Source of the DNA: Nephrocerus scutellatus
Lineage: Eukaryota > Arthropoda > Insecta > Diptera > Pipunculidae
Assembly (NCBI GenBank): GCA_947095585.1
Contig: OX352762.1
Location: 114,792,930-114,856,929, forward strand
DNA: 64,000 nt
Direction of reading: 5' to 3'
The notes below the pieces were generated by a model, which did not search any database, was not told where the DNA came from, and worked only from the letters and a program-made list of their open reading frames with translations. Made by a program: the position numbers and the translations under genes. Positions 36,948-47,091 of this stretch are shown one piece after another (within the stretch, counting starts at the first letter, position 1; the number at the start of each line of letters is the position of its first letter).

Positions 36948-37079
36948 TAGATGGGTCCATAAACGCTGGATTTCTACGTCATTTGTGCCGTGAACGTTTG
37001 GTATGTGCCCCGCTATCGTGCCCAATAAATCACCAGAAAATACTTTCGTCTCGTATATCCCGCTACTATATATTTTCTC
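36948..37079 (-). CDS. Candidate internal exon, unidentified
   Basis: A minus-strand segment of exactly 44 codons lies between an acceptor CCTTGACTCAG (37080-37090) and a near-perfect donor CTA|GTAAGTATT (GT at 36946-36947). It reads EKIYSSGIYETKVFSGDLLG, TIAGHIPNVHGTNDVEIQRL, WTHL, in phase 0 at both ends. The frame stays open upstream to about 37130, so the acceptor could lie further out. It is closely bracketed by transposons: SINE copy D downstream and a Helitron-like copy 64 bp upstream. No family recognised; codon bias is only moderate. Confidence 0.35.
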
Positions 37080-37142
37080 CTGAGTCAAGGATACGACCTT
37101 CCTGTCGACCTGGACTTGAAGTCTTGAAGCAAGATTTTATTA

Positions 37143-37493
37143 TCTATACTAATATTATAAAGAGGTAATGTTGGTTTGTATGTAGGAGGTAATCTTCGAA
37201 ACAACTGGACCGATTTCCAAAATTCTTTTACCAATATTTAGAATGGGTGAACATAGGCTATATATTATCTCGTTTAAACAAAAGGGCCTTTTGTGGCGAC
37301 CAATTTTGTAACTAAATAACAAAAGTCGACGAAAGTATGTTCGAGCGAATACGTTGACTGTTCGCTGGGTTGCTTTCTGTGCTCTGTTTTGTAAAATGTA
37401 AAATGTAAATGGTATAATGTTATTATCAGCCACAGCGGTGGTAAGAGGAAGATTCGGATTCATGTGTGCGGATAACAGAGCGCCCGGGAACAG
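37143..37493 (+). mobile_element. Helitron-like non-autonomous element, nearly complete
   Basis: It starts TCTATACTAATATTATAAAG, AGGTAATGTTGGTTTGTATG and CTGGACCGATTTCCAAAATT. The middle holds ATTTAGAATGGGTGAACATA and CCTTTTGTGGCGACCAATTT. It ends GATAACAGAGCGCCCGGGAA followed by CAG. Copies of the same blocks occur at 51660-51960, 63192-63433 (minus) and, for the 3' end, 49175-49272. It has no coding capacity. The minus-strand 117-residue frame over it is a shadow. Helitron-like assignment rests on the style of the ends, not on a Rep/helicase gene. Confidence 0.6.
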
Positions 37494-37499
37494 ACTCAA

Positions 37500-38158
37500 A
37501 AAGTACAAAATAAATTCCGAATAAGGGAACTACGTATGAACACTGGTACCATAAAAATGAGACTCGGATTAAAATAGAGTTTTTCAACGTCTTTTACATG
37601 AAGATTTCCATAATTTGCCTTTAATGGGAATCACCTTTAATCCATCCTTATATTTTTATCCTTAGTAAAAAATTTACTTGAGAGCGAGTGTTTGACATAG
37701 AAGTTTTTTCACACCTTTTATACTGAATTCATTAGTCGGAAGGATACTTATGCTTCCAGTTCGTTCTAATAACGGCATATTAAATCCTTTTTGCAAATCC
37801 TTTAATGGAAATTTAGTGTATGGTAATTGCTTTTAATGATTCAACCGAGTCTGTTGCGAATTCGTCCAAACGCAGTGGATTATATTCAAATTAATTCTGC
37901 GGAAATCCTAGCAAATCCCAACAAACTGGCAAAGGGTTGGTAAAATAAATGTTAATTCTAATTTTTTACGCAATTCTGATAATACGCTATTTAAAAATTA
38001 TGGGTGCTTTTAAAAGAATTAAGTCGACTGCTGCAAACAAAGCTCTTTGTGCCAAGAAAGGGCAGGTTGTTTTTCATTTGCGCACGATCCTGATCACATA
38101 TGACAATCATTTTAAAGTTTTTAAGCCATGGTAATAGCAGCCATAATGAGACATACGT
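37500..38158. other. Gene-free stretch
   Basis: No element recognised and no credible frame. Confidence 0.45.
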
Positions 38159-38159
38159 T

Positions 38160-38690
38160 GTCTTTTTTGTATAATGTACAAGGATTTTGCACCCTTATAA
38201 TGCATTTAATATAAAAGAGAGGAAAAGGTAAGACATCAATGCACATGTGTCTTGAATGACTGTAGATCACACAAAGGCGGAAACACATATTTATTCTTAG
38301 GATCTCTGAATTAGTTAGTACGTCCGAAGATGGGTCTAATGGTAGACCCGTGAGCTCGAGTTGTGGCACGGGTATTGCGGTTGGGTTGGAGGATGGACGG
38401 GATGCTTCTGGATTTCTTTTGAACACCTTTTATGGAAAAAGCGATAAAATAGTGACAAGCTAGTAACATTCCTACGATGTTCAAGCAATTCGATTGATTG
38501 TTGTGTGAGTTTATTGCTCAAGCTTTTATGAGAAGATGAGAATGCTGTCGTCAAAGAAAGAATAAATATTGGATTAGACAAGTGATCTTAAATAATGATA
38601 AGAAAGAGTGTCGGGGACAAAACGGAGCCTTGGGGAACGCCAGCATTTATGCGGTGAGTTTTCAACTTGAAACCCTACAAAAACAAAATG
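38160..38690 (-). mobile_element. LINE family F, copy 2
   Basis: Read on the minus strand: VGFKLKTHRINAGVPQGSVL and SPTLFLI (RT motif GVPQG, 38610-38680), a decayed NPIFILSLTTAFSSS where the FADD box should be, a deletion, then LLEHRRNVTSLSLFYRFFHK and RCSKE. A frame change gives GSTIRPIFGRTN, then YVFPPLCDLQSFKTHVH. The 3' UTR repeats the family F block GCATTATA-GGGTGCAAA and ends with ACATTATACAAAAAAG at about 38161. The order matches copies 1 and 3. Confidence 0.8.
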
Positions 38691-38694
38691 AATT

Positions 38695-39010
38695 GAGTGG
38701 ACGTAAAAATAGTTACTAATCAAATGAAATTTCATCGACTTTATAAGCACCTATTTATTTAAAACCTCAGTAGGGCCAACGCATTCAACCTCAATCTCCT
38801 AAATTATTAATTTCTCGTAATGAACTGCAGATATTGGAGGAGACCTTACATTTTTAAAAGTCTTTAAAAAAATATTTAGAGCTAAGTTCATGCAATAATT
38901 ATAGCAAAATTACAAAATTTAATTCTGTAAGCAAGAGCAAGAAACTAAGCTATGACTGGATCCTTTTTCCTAAAGACACATAAGAAGCAAACATTTTTAA
39001 ACACTTATTA
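38695..39010. other. Gene-free stretch
   Basis: AT-rich spacer between LINE copy 2 and SINE copy C; nothing recognised. Confidence 0.45.
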
Positions 39011-39013
39011 ATA

Positions 39014-39309
39014 ACCGCCTAGTAAGTGGCTCAGTGGAACTGCACATGGCTGCTGAGCAGGAGGTTCAGGTTCGAATCCCAGCAACACCAAAAGTATTTT
39101 TCACGGTGTCCCACCACTCGCGAATGGGTGACAAACGTTCCGAGAGTAATACCTTGTCACGGAAAGCTTCTTAATTCGCCGTTCGGATCCGGCCTTAAAT
39201 TGTAGCTCCCTTCCATTTGTGTCCAAAAATTAACATGCACAGCACAAATGGTAGCGAGAAGTTAGGCCTTGGACCGCAATGGTCTGTCGTGCCGAATATT
39301 ATTAATAAC
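39014..39309 (+). mobile_element. tRNA-derived SINE, copy C (full length)
   Basis: This is the best copy. The A box is TGGCTCAGTGG (39026-39036) and the B box GGTTCGAATCC (39069-39079) matches the RNA polymerase III consensus. The body follows: TTTTTCACGGTGTCCCACCA, GGGTGACAAACGTTCCGAGA, TTGTCACGGAAAGCTTCTTA and ATTCGCCGTTCGGATC. A hairpin pairs CCATTTGTGT with GCACAAATGG (39212-39250). The 3' end is GGTCTGTCGTGCCGAATATT with a short ATT tail. It is followed at once by a head-like CTGTCTGTATG-type sequence and the minus-strand satellite block. Confidence 0.82.
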
Positions 39310-39339
39310 ATAATTACCGTTGTCTGTTTTTCTGTATGG

Positions 39340-39596
39340 ATATAACGCTTTTATATCGCCTCATACCGCCTATACCACTGGACGTATCGAAGCCATATTC
39401 ACACCATTTTTTCGTTTGGTGCTCTCATAAGTTTAGGTTTTTTTTGAACCGTTAGGTGGCGCTGGAGTCGAGATATTTACGAAAATTTGTGTTAGATTAG
39501 GTTCATATTCACACCATATGTTTGTTTGGTGCTTAAATAAGTTTAGGGTTTTTTGGACTCGTTAGGTGGCGTTGGACTCGAGATATTTACTTCAAG
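39340..39596 (-). repeat. Satellite block 2 (about two units, reversed)
   Basis: Read on the minus strand, the block repeats TCCAACGCCACCTAACGAGT, CCTAAACTTATTTAAGCACC, AAACAAACATATGGTGTGAA, TATCTCGACTCCAGCGCCAC and AGCACCAAACGAAAAAATGG. Every block matches units of the array at 54570-55222 in the same order. The opposite orientation shows an inverted relation between the two loci. Confidence 0.75.
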
Positions 39597-39599
39597 TTT

Positions 39600-42145
39600 A
39601 TTTTTTTTTAGCCGTTAGGGACATTCGCGAGAGTGGGATCGTGAAAAATTCTTTACTCAGAAATCAGAAAAACGAAAATAAATTATTATTTACTCTTTAA
39701 AACGAAATGAGCCTTGTAGAGAAAAAAACATTACCAAAAAAAAAAAAATAACTTGTAACATTAAGTCAGCATCAGTAGCCGATGAAATAAAGGTTCAATA
39801 AACTTTTATTGAAACACAACGCAAAAAACCTTGACTTAAATTTAAACACCTAACAAACCCCATTGCACTGAAGTCACGAATATGATAACAAAGAAACCAA
39901 ACGAGCACAAATCACTGAGCATTACCTCACCTTAATTCGAGGAGTGTGCTTACTCTGTAGGATTCTTTTTCAAAATTTCGAGTGTCACTTTAAGTTGTTT
40001 GTGTGTTGTCGGTGGGATGTAAGGACGAAAAATTACGGCGCACCTATAACAAACCCTGAATTTTTGCCTTCCTTTCCATTGTGACGCCATAAGTACGGCT
40101 TATCATAAATTTAAACCAAGTGACAACGATTCTAGACAACTTGAAGACTATATAGCAGCAAAATGATATGAAGCGAAATAAACTCCTATTCTGGCGACGA
40201 CGACACACGATACTGAAATTTTGGTAGCCCACCTAGGAAGTAAAAACATTTTTTTTATTGACATTTAATTTAATGACTAAAGCGAGGGGGTGGTGCCGGA
40301 TTTAATGTTATATTAAGGTTTGATTGTATGGCAGTGAAAGGTCATTTGCGTGGGGTCGTATTTTCGCTCTAATATGACTGACAAAAGTTTTGCTTTTTTT
40401 TTTGTGTGTGTGCGCGACAATGTGGCTCCAGCGACTTTGTATTAATGCATTAATCCAATTTATGTACGATGACGTGTTTATAGTGAAACAGGTTCTCAGT
40501 TTGCACGACACTCACAAAGCAAAACAATAACTAGACAGGGAAATGATAATAAGCACAAAAAGAATTCCGTTAAAATTTGAAATTCTTCATTTATGGTAAA
40601 AGCAGCTTTTTGTTGCTGCTAATTTTTCTAAAAATCTCAAAAATAACACAGAAAAGGAGATAAAACGCTACTAAGTAGCACACTGACCAAACCAAAGAAG
40701 ACTTGACTTCACGGCTATTATACGAGAGCAAATATTGCGCTATAGAGTGAGTTTTAGTCAATGGAGAAACTAAATCCCACTTTGCACAAGACAAAATATA
40801 AGATACTAAATATAACAATCATGTATTCGTTAATAGATACAACTACATAAGATATGTGAACACTGCCTATTTGGTGCTAATTTATCGTGCAAACTTATTG
40901 AACCTTGAATTTCAATCTAAAAATCTGTGCGATGTATCATTTATTTTTATTATATTTTGGTGATGCAATGAGTTTTTTTCTTGTTTTTTTTTGGCATCGC
41001 TCAGTTGAAGAATTTGACACACAAAATGTTTCTAAAAAGATCAGCTCCTCATTGATCGCTATGGACCATCTATAATTAATGCAAATCTTTTATATGTAGA
41101 TATAGCTATAAAGCCATATATTTATGGAAAATATTTTTTAGTGTTTAAAAGACAGAGCATGAAGTCGTGGCTGTGCAAATAGTTCAAGGCTACATAGATC
41201 GCGATCGTGTCGCCGCCGAAGATCAGAGTTATTCTTGTGAGAAACTCATGCTATTCGTGTAAATACTGTCGCTGTTCGCGTATGCTTCGTTGTTTTGCAA
41301 TAGAATTCGAAGACGTTATCTTCAGAGTCTAAGTTTAGATTGCGATTCTACATCTACATCAATGAAATAACACCTTAGACTAACAACTTAAAGCCATGGT
41401 AAACATCACAGAAAATGTACAAAATAAAGAATATTTGGATAAATATTCAAATATTTATTATTTAAAAACCCCAATTATGAAGGGGATGTGTTTCAAAGAT
41501 AATGATAAAGCACTTACTGTACGAGCATGTATATATAAAGTCATTAAAGACAAAGAGATACGAAAACTCCCTCCACATCTAGGTACTTCATCATAAAAAG
41601 TATAGAAAATATATCATGTTTCGAATACACACCTGAAAAGAGAATAAACAAATAAAATAGCGTCAATTTATTATATCAATAGTCAGTTAAAAAGTATATA
41701 TATACGAGTATATATAAAACAAAAAAAAAAGTTCTGACAGGCAAACGGAAATTGCACAAATAATATGGAGTAACACGAGACCCACATTCGGACAAGTTTT
41801 AAACGTAATTACTTTGAGAAACATTTAACCTTGCAAACTTTTAATTTAAATCCAAAATGAATAATTATTGCAAATGATATAAAGAAGTACGAGTTTTGTT
41901 AAACTAATAGAGAAAAGTCCGATAATTTGGATTATTGCAAAATCAAAATTAGTTTCTAAAAATCAGCTGTTGAAACAGCGGAGCTGTGTTAAAAATATGC
42001 AGACTAATCCACTTCAGATCCAACCACGATTTCCCTTAAAGGCTCTTCTAAACCCCTACTCTAAATCCTTTTTTATCTTATCTAAGGACTTAAAGTTACT
42101 GTTTCTAATAAAACATTAAGCAACATTTCTTTTTGCCGTATTTAG
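39600..42145. other. Gene-free stretch
   Basis: No transposon domain recognised apart from a T/G-rich tract at 40395-40410. The only frame of note is 41396-41596, described separately. Confidence 0.45.
41396..41596 (+). CDS. Unidentified 66-residue AT-rich ORF
   Basis: It starts at AAGCCATGG, a favourable start context, and reads MVNITENVQNKEYLDKYSNI, YYLKTPIMKGMCFKDNDKAL, TVRACIYKVIKDKEIRKLPP, HLGTSS. The peptide is balanced in composition and not low-complexity, but codons are A/T-ending as in the flanks. There is no motif, splice site or relative in the window. It may be chance. Confidence 0.2.
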   Translation: MVNITENVQNKEYLDKYSNIYYLKTPIMKGMCFKDNDKALTVRACIYKVIKDKEIRKLPPHLGTSS

Positions 42146-42149
42146 GTAA

Positions 42150-42560
42150 GTAGGTAGGGTAGAGTAGTGGATCCCGCTGTACTTGCGAGGTCCTCAATTA
42201 GCGATAGTGTGCGCCATATTGATGCCACAAATCTCTAGGGATCTAGCATGGATATTTAAGTGGTTTAAACCCAGCCTGCAGCGTTCAGATGCGAGGTCAA
42301 CTCGTTGACCCTGTAAATTTAGATCTCTTTCATCAGGTCAAGAAAAATGCGGTGTTTTGGCCAGACAACTGACTACAGAGGATGTGTATGAGAGTTTCTT
42401 TCCCATTTTCAACTTTGCAACTTCTGCAGAAGTTGTTTTGTGGTATACCCAACTTAGCAGCATTAGCATTAGCGCGTGCTGATAGGCATAACTCTTGCAA
42501 TATCCTTCCGGGTTCTAGATAACAACTCAGTGGTTTTCCTTTTGCTGTAGGATGGCCATA
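42150..42560 (-). mobile_element. LINE 3' end (zinc-knuckle tail), reversed
   Basis: Read on the minus strand, a tail LGIPQNNFCRSC, ENGKETLIHILC is followed by SGQNTAFFLT and a long decayed region with NIHARSLEICGINMAHTI, then LPTYLPK. This matches the C-terminus and 3' flank of the RNase H-bearing LINEs elsewhere in the window. It ends where a plus-strand family F copy begins, so two LINEs meet back to back. Confidence 0.62.
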
Positions 42561-42589
42561 TCAATCTTTATATGGCGCAGTTCGACAGG

Positions 42590-43773
42590 AGTTTATTCAG
42601 CCTGTTCCTAAAAAAGGCGAACCGTCATCTCTTTCCTCGTACCGACCCATCGCGCTAACATCCATACTTTCTAAAGTCATGGAAACGCTAATCAATCGTA
42701 AGGTTATGCAATATCTTGAATCACGTGAAATACTTAGTGACCAGCAGAACGGTTTTCGTAGGCAACGTTCTACAGGTGAGCTGGTGGCTTATCTCACTAA
42801 ATCTCACACCGAATTGGTGAAAGCAAAGTTGTTGCACTCGATATTTCCAAGGCATTTGACAGAGGCTGGCATCAAGCTTTTTTATCGAAAATGAATGCCT
42901 ATGGAATTAATAAGGCGCTGCTCGATTGGACCAGTAACTACCTTTCTGAGCGTTCAATCCAGGTCATATTGGACGGATTCAAATTCAATATTAACCGCAT
43001 AAACGCCGGTGTTCCTCAAGGCTCTGCTTTGTCTCCGACACTCTTTCTCATTTTCATTAATGATCTCCTATCCGCCACCTCTACTCCAATCCATTTTTTT
43101 CGCTGATGACAGCACAATTACCTTTTAATATGACTTCACGCTTTCTGTACGCCCCTCTTTGTCGAAAGTGGAACTTGAACAACAACGTATGTTAAGCACA
43201 TTAAATTCTAACCTTGACAGAATAACAAGGTGGGGACTACCTAATAGAGTTGAATTTAACGCTTCTAAAACCCAATGCTTGAATCTTGAATCAAAGAAAC
43301 TGAAAAACTCTCAATTCTCGGTATGTGCGTCAACAACGACCAAATATTTGCCATCGCCAAGAATGCTGCGAAATGTTTAGGTTTCCTAAAACGGTGCAAG
43401 ATGTACTTCACTCCTTCAGATCTGCATACTATTTACAAGGCGTATATCCGCCCTAAACTTGAATACAACTGTATTCTCTGGGCAGGTGCCCCCAAGACCA
43501 CATTGCGTCTACTAGACAAAGTTTAGAGCCGCGTGATAAAACTTAATGGAGACGAAAATATCGCGAAAACAATCAAATCGTTTGTACATCGTAGGAATGT
43601 TTCCTTCTTGTCACTGTTTTATAGCTTTTTCCACAAGCGGTGTTCAAAAGAAATAACGAGATGCATCACGACCATTCTCCAACCGTAATGCGTAATGTCC
43701 GTGCCTCAACTCGAGCCCACGGGTCCACCATTGAGTCTATCTTCGGACGTACTAATCAATTCAGAGGTCCGCC
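42590..43773 (+). mobile_element. LINE family F, copy 3 (best preserved RT)
   Basis: It reads PVPKKGEPSSLSSYRPIALT, SILSKVMETLINRKVMQYLE, NGFRRQRSTGELVAYLT, then after a shift GESKVVALDISKAFDRG-WH (motif A Asp intact). 42891-43106 reads MNAYGINKALLDWTSNYLSE, RINAGVPQGSALSPTLFLIF and IHFFADDST (FADD, across a one-base shift). The thumb and tail follow in two frames: LDRITRWGLPNRVEFNASKT, CLGFLKRCKMYFTPSDLHTI, YKAYIRPKLEYNCILWAGAP, SLFYSFFHKRCSKEI and GSTIESIFGRTNQFRG. It stops abruptly at 43773, where the GACGCGTG repeat begins; the C-terminal end and 3' UTR are missing. Confidence 0.86.
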
Positions 43774-43774
43774 T

Positions 43775-44040
43775 TCTACACGACCTAGAGAACTGAAATT
43801 TTATAAGTGTCTTAGTCCAAAATAGCGTTTTTTATATTCCGAGTATGACGCGTGCCGAGTGTAGCGCGTGTGATGGGTTTTTCGACTTCTTTGAGGTGAT
43901 TTTTAACCAACATCCACACGACCTAGAGAGCCTGAAGCCTGAAGCCTGAAAAAAGAAAATTCTTTGAGCTCCGACCTCAAAACCAAATATTGAACGACTG
44001 TGTGGCATGTTTCGATGTTTATATAAAAGTTTCTACCGGA
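43775..44040 (+). repeat. GACGCGTG-rich dispersed repeat, copy 2
   Basis: It begins TACACGACCTAGAGAACTGA, has the core GTATGACGCGTGCCGAGTGT and GCGCGTGTGATGGG, and ends CTGTGTGGCATGTTTCGATG followed by ATATAAAAGTTTCTACC. CACGACCTAGAGA occurs twice (about 43779 and 43928), so part of the unit is duplicated. It interrupts LINE family F copy 3. Confidence 0.65.
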
Positions 44041-44044
44041 AAAA

Positions 44045-44640
44045 CGAAGTTTTTTTTACATTTACATGTTTGTTATTTAGACGACAGTAACTAAAACTTT
44101 ATTAAAAAAGCAATAAGTAAAAAATAAACCAACCTTTCAGGGTATATATAGGTGAACATTTTACCTTTTTGGAAATTTTTGTTCTTTAATAAATAATTTC
44201 TGTCCGTATCTCATAAACCTAATAAAGAAAAAACTGATTTTCTTAAGGAAAGAGAACACTAGGAATTGAATGCTAACAAACAACTTGCTTAGTTAAGTGG
44301 CTAAAGGCTAATAAAAAACCATTAAAAATCAAAATGTGCAACAAACATTTACCCAACCTGGGAAAATGTCGTTTCTTCAACTGCAGAGAATATACTTTGT
44401 CAAGGAAATACGTCAGGAAACTTCACGATATTTCACTCAATCATTAAAAAATATATCAAATATTCTCAGAGAAAATTTTTTATATTATTTTTTTAACACC
44501 TCACCATAATGAATAAGTATAAATATCATACACAAAATTTTAAGAAACCAAAAAAAAATAATTGCGAAGAGGCTTTGATCGTCATTTTAATCAAGAAAAT
44601 GCAAAAAAAAAGCGCTAAGATGTTGCGGAAAATATGTAAA
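44045..44640. other. Gene-free stretch
   Basis: AT-rich sequence with A-runs; nothing recognised. Confidence 0.45.
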
Positions 44641-44651
44641 AATAGATTTAG

Positions 44652-44892
44652 TTCTGTGCTTCATCACTGTGGCTTACTTGGCTGAGCAGACTCACCGATT
44701 CAGACCACATCCAATGCCAAATGATGTGTTCTTCTGGTGGATGTTGGGTATTTTGGTGAGCATGATCATGCATACCACATGTTTTGTAGATTTGGGGGAA
44801 TGGGGCGATATCAGTTTCAAGATTTATGCGCTGATGAGGACTGACTTGACTGTGGCAGTCGGTAAAGTGTGCAACTTGAAGTTCATGCCCGC
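44652..44892 (+). CDS. Candidate host exon with two membrane segments, unidentified
   Basis: An open stretch of about 80 codons: LCFITVAYLAEQTHRFRPHP, MPNDVFFWWMLGILVSMIMH, TTCFVDLGEWGDISFKIYAL, MRTDLTVAVGKVCNLKFMPA. Two hydrophobic stretches (VLCFITVAYLA and VFFWWMLGILVSMIM) suggest a membrane protein. By hand count about three fifths of codons end in G or C, well above the AT-rich flanks. A donor GC|GTGAGC lies at 44893. The acceptor (ATTTAG at 44646-44651) has a poor pyrimidine tract. A 107-residue frame is also open on the minus strand, but codon use favours plus. The family is not recognised. It could also be an old gene fragment. Confidence 0.42.
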
Positions 44893-44959
44893 GTGAGCTA
44901 AATTGGCGGCACACGCGGCCCATTGCCAAGGAAGGATTCTTCCCTATCCGTATAAGAGT

Positions 44960-46790
44960 ACGAGCATACATTTTAAAAATGTATTTTTGTACTTTACTCG
45001 TTGTACGTAGTGTGCTGGGTATATGCTACGGTGTATCCTGTGTTCTATTTTGATTTGGGTAAATGTATAATTTCTTTGTTTATAATATGGTCGTCATGTG
45101 CTTATGAAGCTCCAGCGCGCGATCTTTTGCAATTAATCAATACACTATACACAGTCCTAAAAGCAGAAGCGATCACTGGGAAGCACCAGCGTCATGGTTC
45201 TATTTTGATTTCGTCTTTATACACATTAGGGTGCGTGACTCCTCCTGTGCGTGAGCGAAATCTGTTAATTCTTAAAACATGACAAAATCGCACCCTACCC
45301 TCAATTACCTCCCGCAACCTACCATTTAGACAATTTGTGTTTCATTTTACAAGTACATATGTGTTTGCCTTCTTGCTTCATGTTCTTGCTTAACTTTTTT
45401 AAGGCTAAGCGCCGTCGTTATGACCGTGATGATCGTCGTTGCCGGCTATCGTCGACACTTCGCGATTAAAATAATAAGAAGAAAAATTGCGTGATTTACG
45501 TTCCGTGCGTACCAAACGAAAGTGAAGTTGATTTTGCGGTTTTTTTATTTTGATTTTTTTTTGTTGTTGGCAATATGTGTGTTCATGACGCCGCGACAAG
45601 GTCAATGTAAATTACTGTGCCAGGGCGGTAGCAACTCAAGCAATATAACTTGTGTTAGTCATTCGAGCGTATAGGTGTGTCTTTCATATTCTGTGAAGAG
45701 ATAGAAGGCTGGGATGATCATGAAGAAGTCATGTCTTTAGATTGAAAACAGATGTCATCTATGCAGAAATGATTTAACATTTATAATTTACTCGGCTAAG
45801 GCATATATACGTTCTGCATCTAGAAGTGGGAAAACAACAAAAAAGTTATCTGATGTGCGAAAAGTAGAAGAGACTTGTTTAATTAATTAGCGGAGCCGGA
45901 GATGAAGTGTCTTCTTGTAAGACGAGTGCTTTTGTTTAACGATAAACATCAAGAACAAATGTTGTATACACAAAACCTATCCAAGTGCTATTCTCAGAAT
46001 TAAACACACAACAGTAGTAGTAGTAGAGTAGTGTTAGCGAAGTTGGTAAGATACAAATATAGATAAAGATACACATCTGCGAGAACTGCAACTGATATCG
46101 CAATAAATAAATAAAAACCACACACAAAGAACAATAATTTGTTGAGTATGTCATTTCAGAAACATTTAACTGAAATTACTTTTATAGAATGTGTTGCTTT
46201 GTGTTAGATACACTATGTTCATACACAAAGAGATACTCGTGCAATGAGTTCGCGCGACGAATTTGTGATAAATTTCAACGTTAAAATACCCATTTAGCCA
46301 CATACTCATATATGCACATGCACACAGCAATTAATAATTATATTGTTTATATACAATAGCGAGATTTATGCAGAATGCATAATTTGAAAACACTGATCTC
46401 ACGCATAAAATATTTTGAATGCAAACATTGCCTGTGAGGCACAATGAGGCAGAGGCGGGCGTTCATTGAGCAACGAACGATGCAAATTGTTTACAACTCC
46501 GCAACTACGCTGGCACTCGTAGACGTAATAGATGTTTGCTTATTAGCATGTTATTTGTTGTTGTTATTACTGGTATGGTTAGTTTATAGTTTGCTATTTT
46601 GCGCTCGCTAACATACAAATTACGTTAAATGATGATTTGTATGTCGGTCTGTCTCTCAGTTTGGTCAGTTTACAATGAATAATCTCATAATTTGCGTGTT
46701 TTTGACCTGAATTTTCAACTATTTAGCATAACTTTATAATTCGAATGGCGAAAAAAACAATACATACAAATTTCTCATGAAAATTCTCTA
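44960..46790. other. Gene-free stretch
   Basis: Unique-looking sequence. It contains an AGT/GTA run at 46012-46026. The 93-residue frame at 45001-45282 has no motif support. Confidence 0.45.
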
Positions 46791-46853
46791 ATCGAAGATA
46801 CACATGTTTGCAAGCTTTTAATAAAATCGGGTTAATTTTGATGAAATTTACAA

Positions 46854-47000
46854 GGGAGCCCCTCGATCATGTGGCCCGATCACTACCAAATATCTTGTCA
46901 TCGGAGATACACATGTTAGCAAAGTTTGAATTACATTTCCGATGATAACACTTTCAATTATAATTTGGCAGCGATCGGGCCCAGGCCGAGGGGTTCCCAT
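46854..47000. repeat. Imperfect inverted repeat (foldback)
   Basis: The left arm GGGAGCCCCTCGATCATGTG, GCCCGATCACTACCAAAT pairs with the right arm which, reversed, reads GGGAACCCCTCGGCCTGGGC, CCGATCGCTGCCAAAT. Pairing continues through TCATCGGA/TCCGATGA to a loop of about 30 bp. A direct copy of the loop-side sequence (ATACACATGTTTGCAAGC versus ATACACATGTTAGCAAAG) lies just left of the arm at 46797. This could be a foldback transposon or a structured RNA remnant. Confidence 0.65.
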
Positions 47001-47091
47001 ATAAAATTTTTTCTAAATTAATCCAAGGGTTTGGTAAGATTAGGTTAAAGTAGCTGTTGGTCGAAGGGCCGACAAACTTAGAGCAGTGATA

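Noticed and set aside
36654..37088. 144-residue minus-strand ORF taken as one gene
   Set aside because: Its second half runs through a donor site, intron-like DNA and the 3' end of a SINE. Only 36948-37079 is kept as an exon candidate.
39069..39079. Functional tRNA gene suggested by a perfect B box
   Set aside because: The head does not fold into a complete cloverleaf by eye and is continuous with the SINE body shared by other copies.
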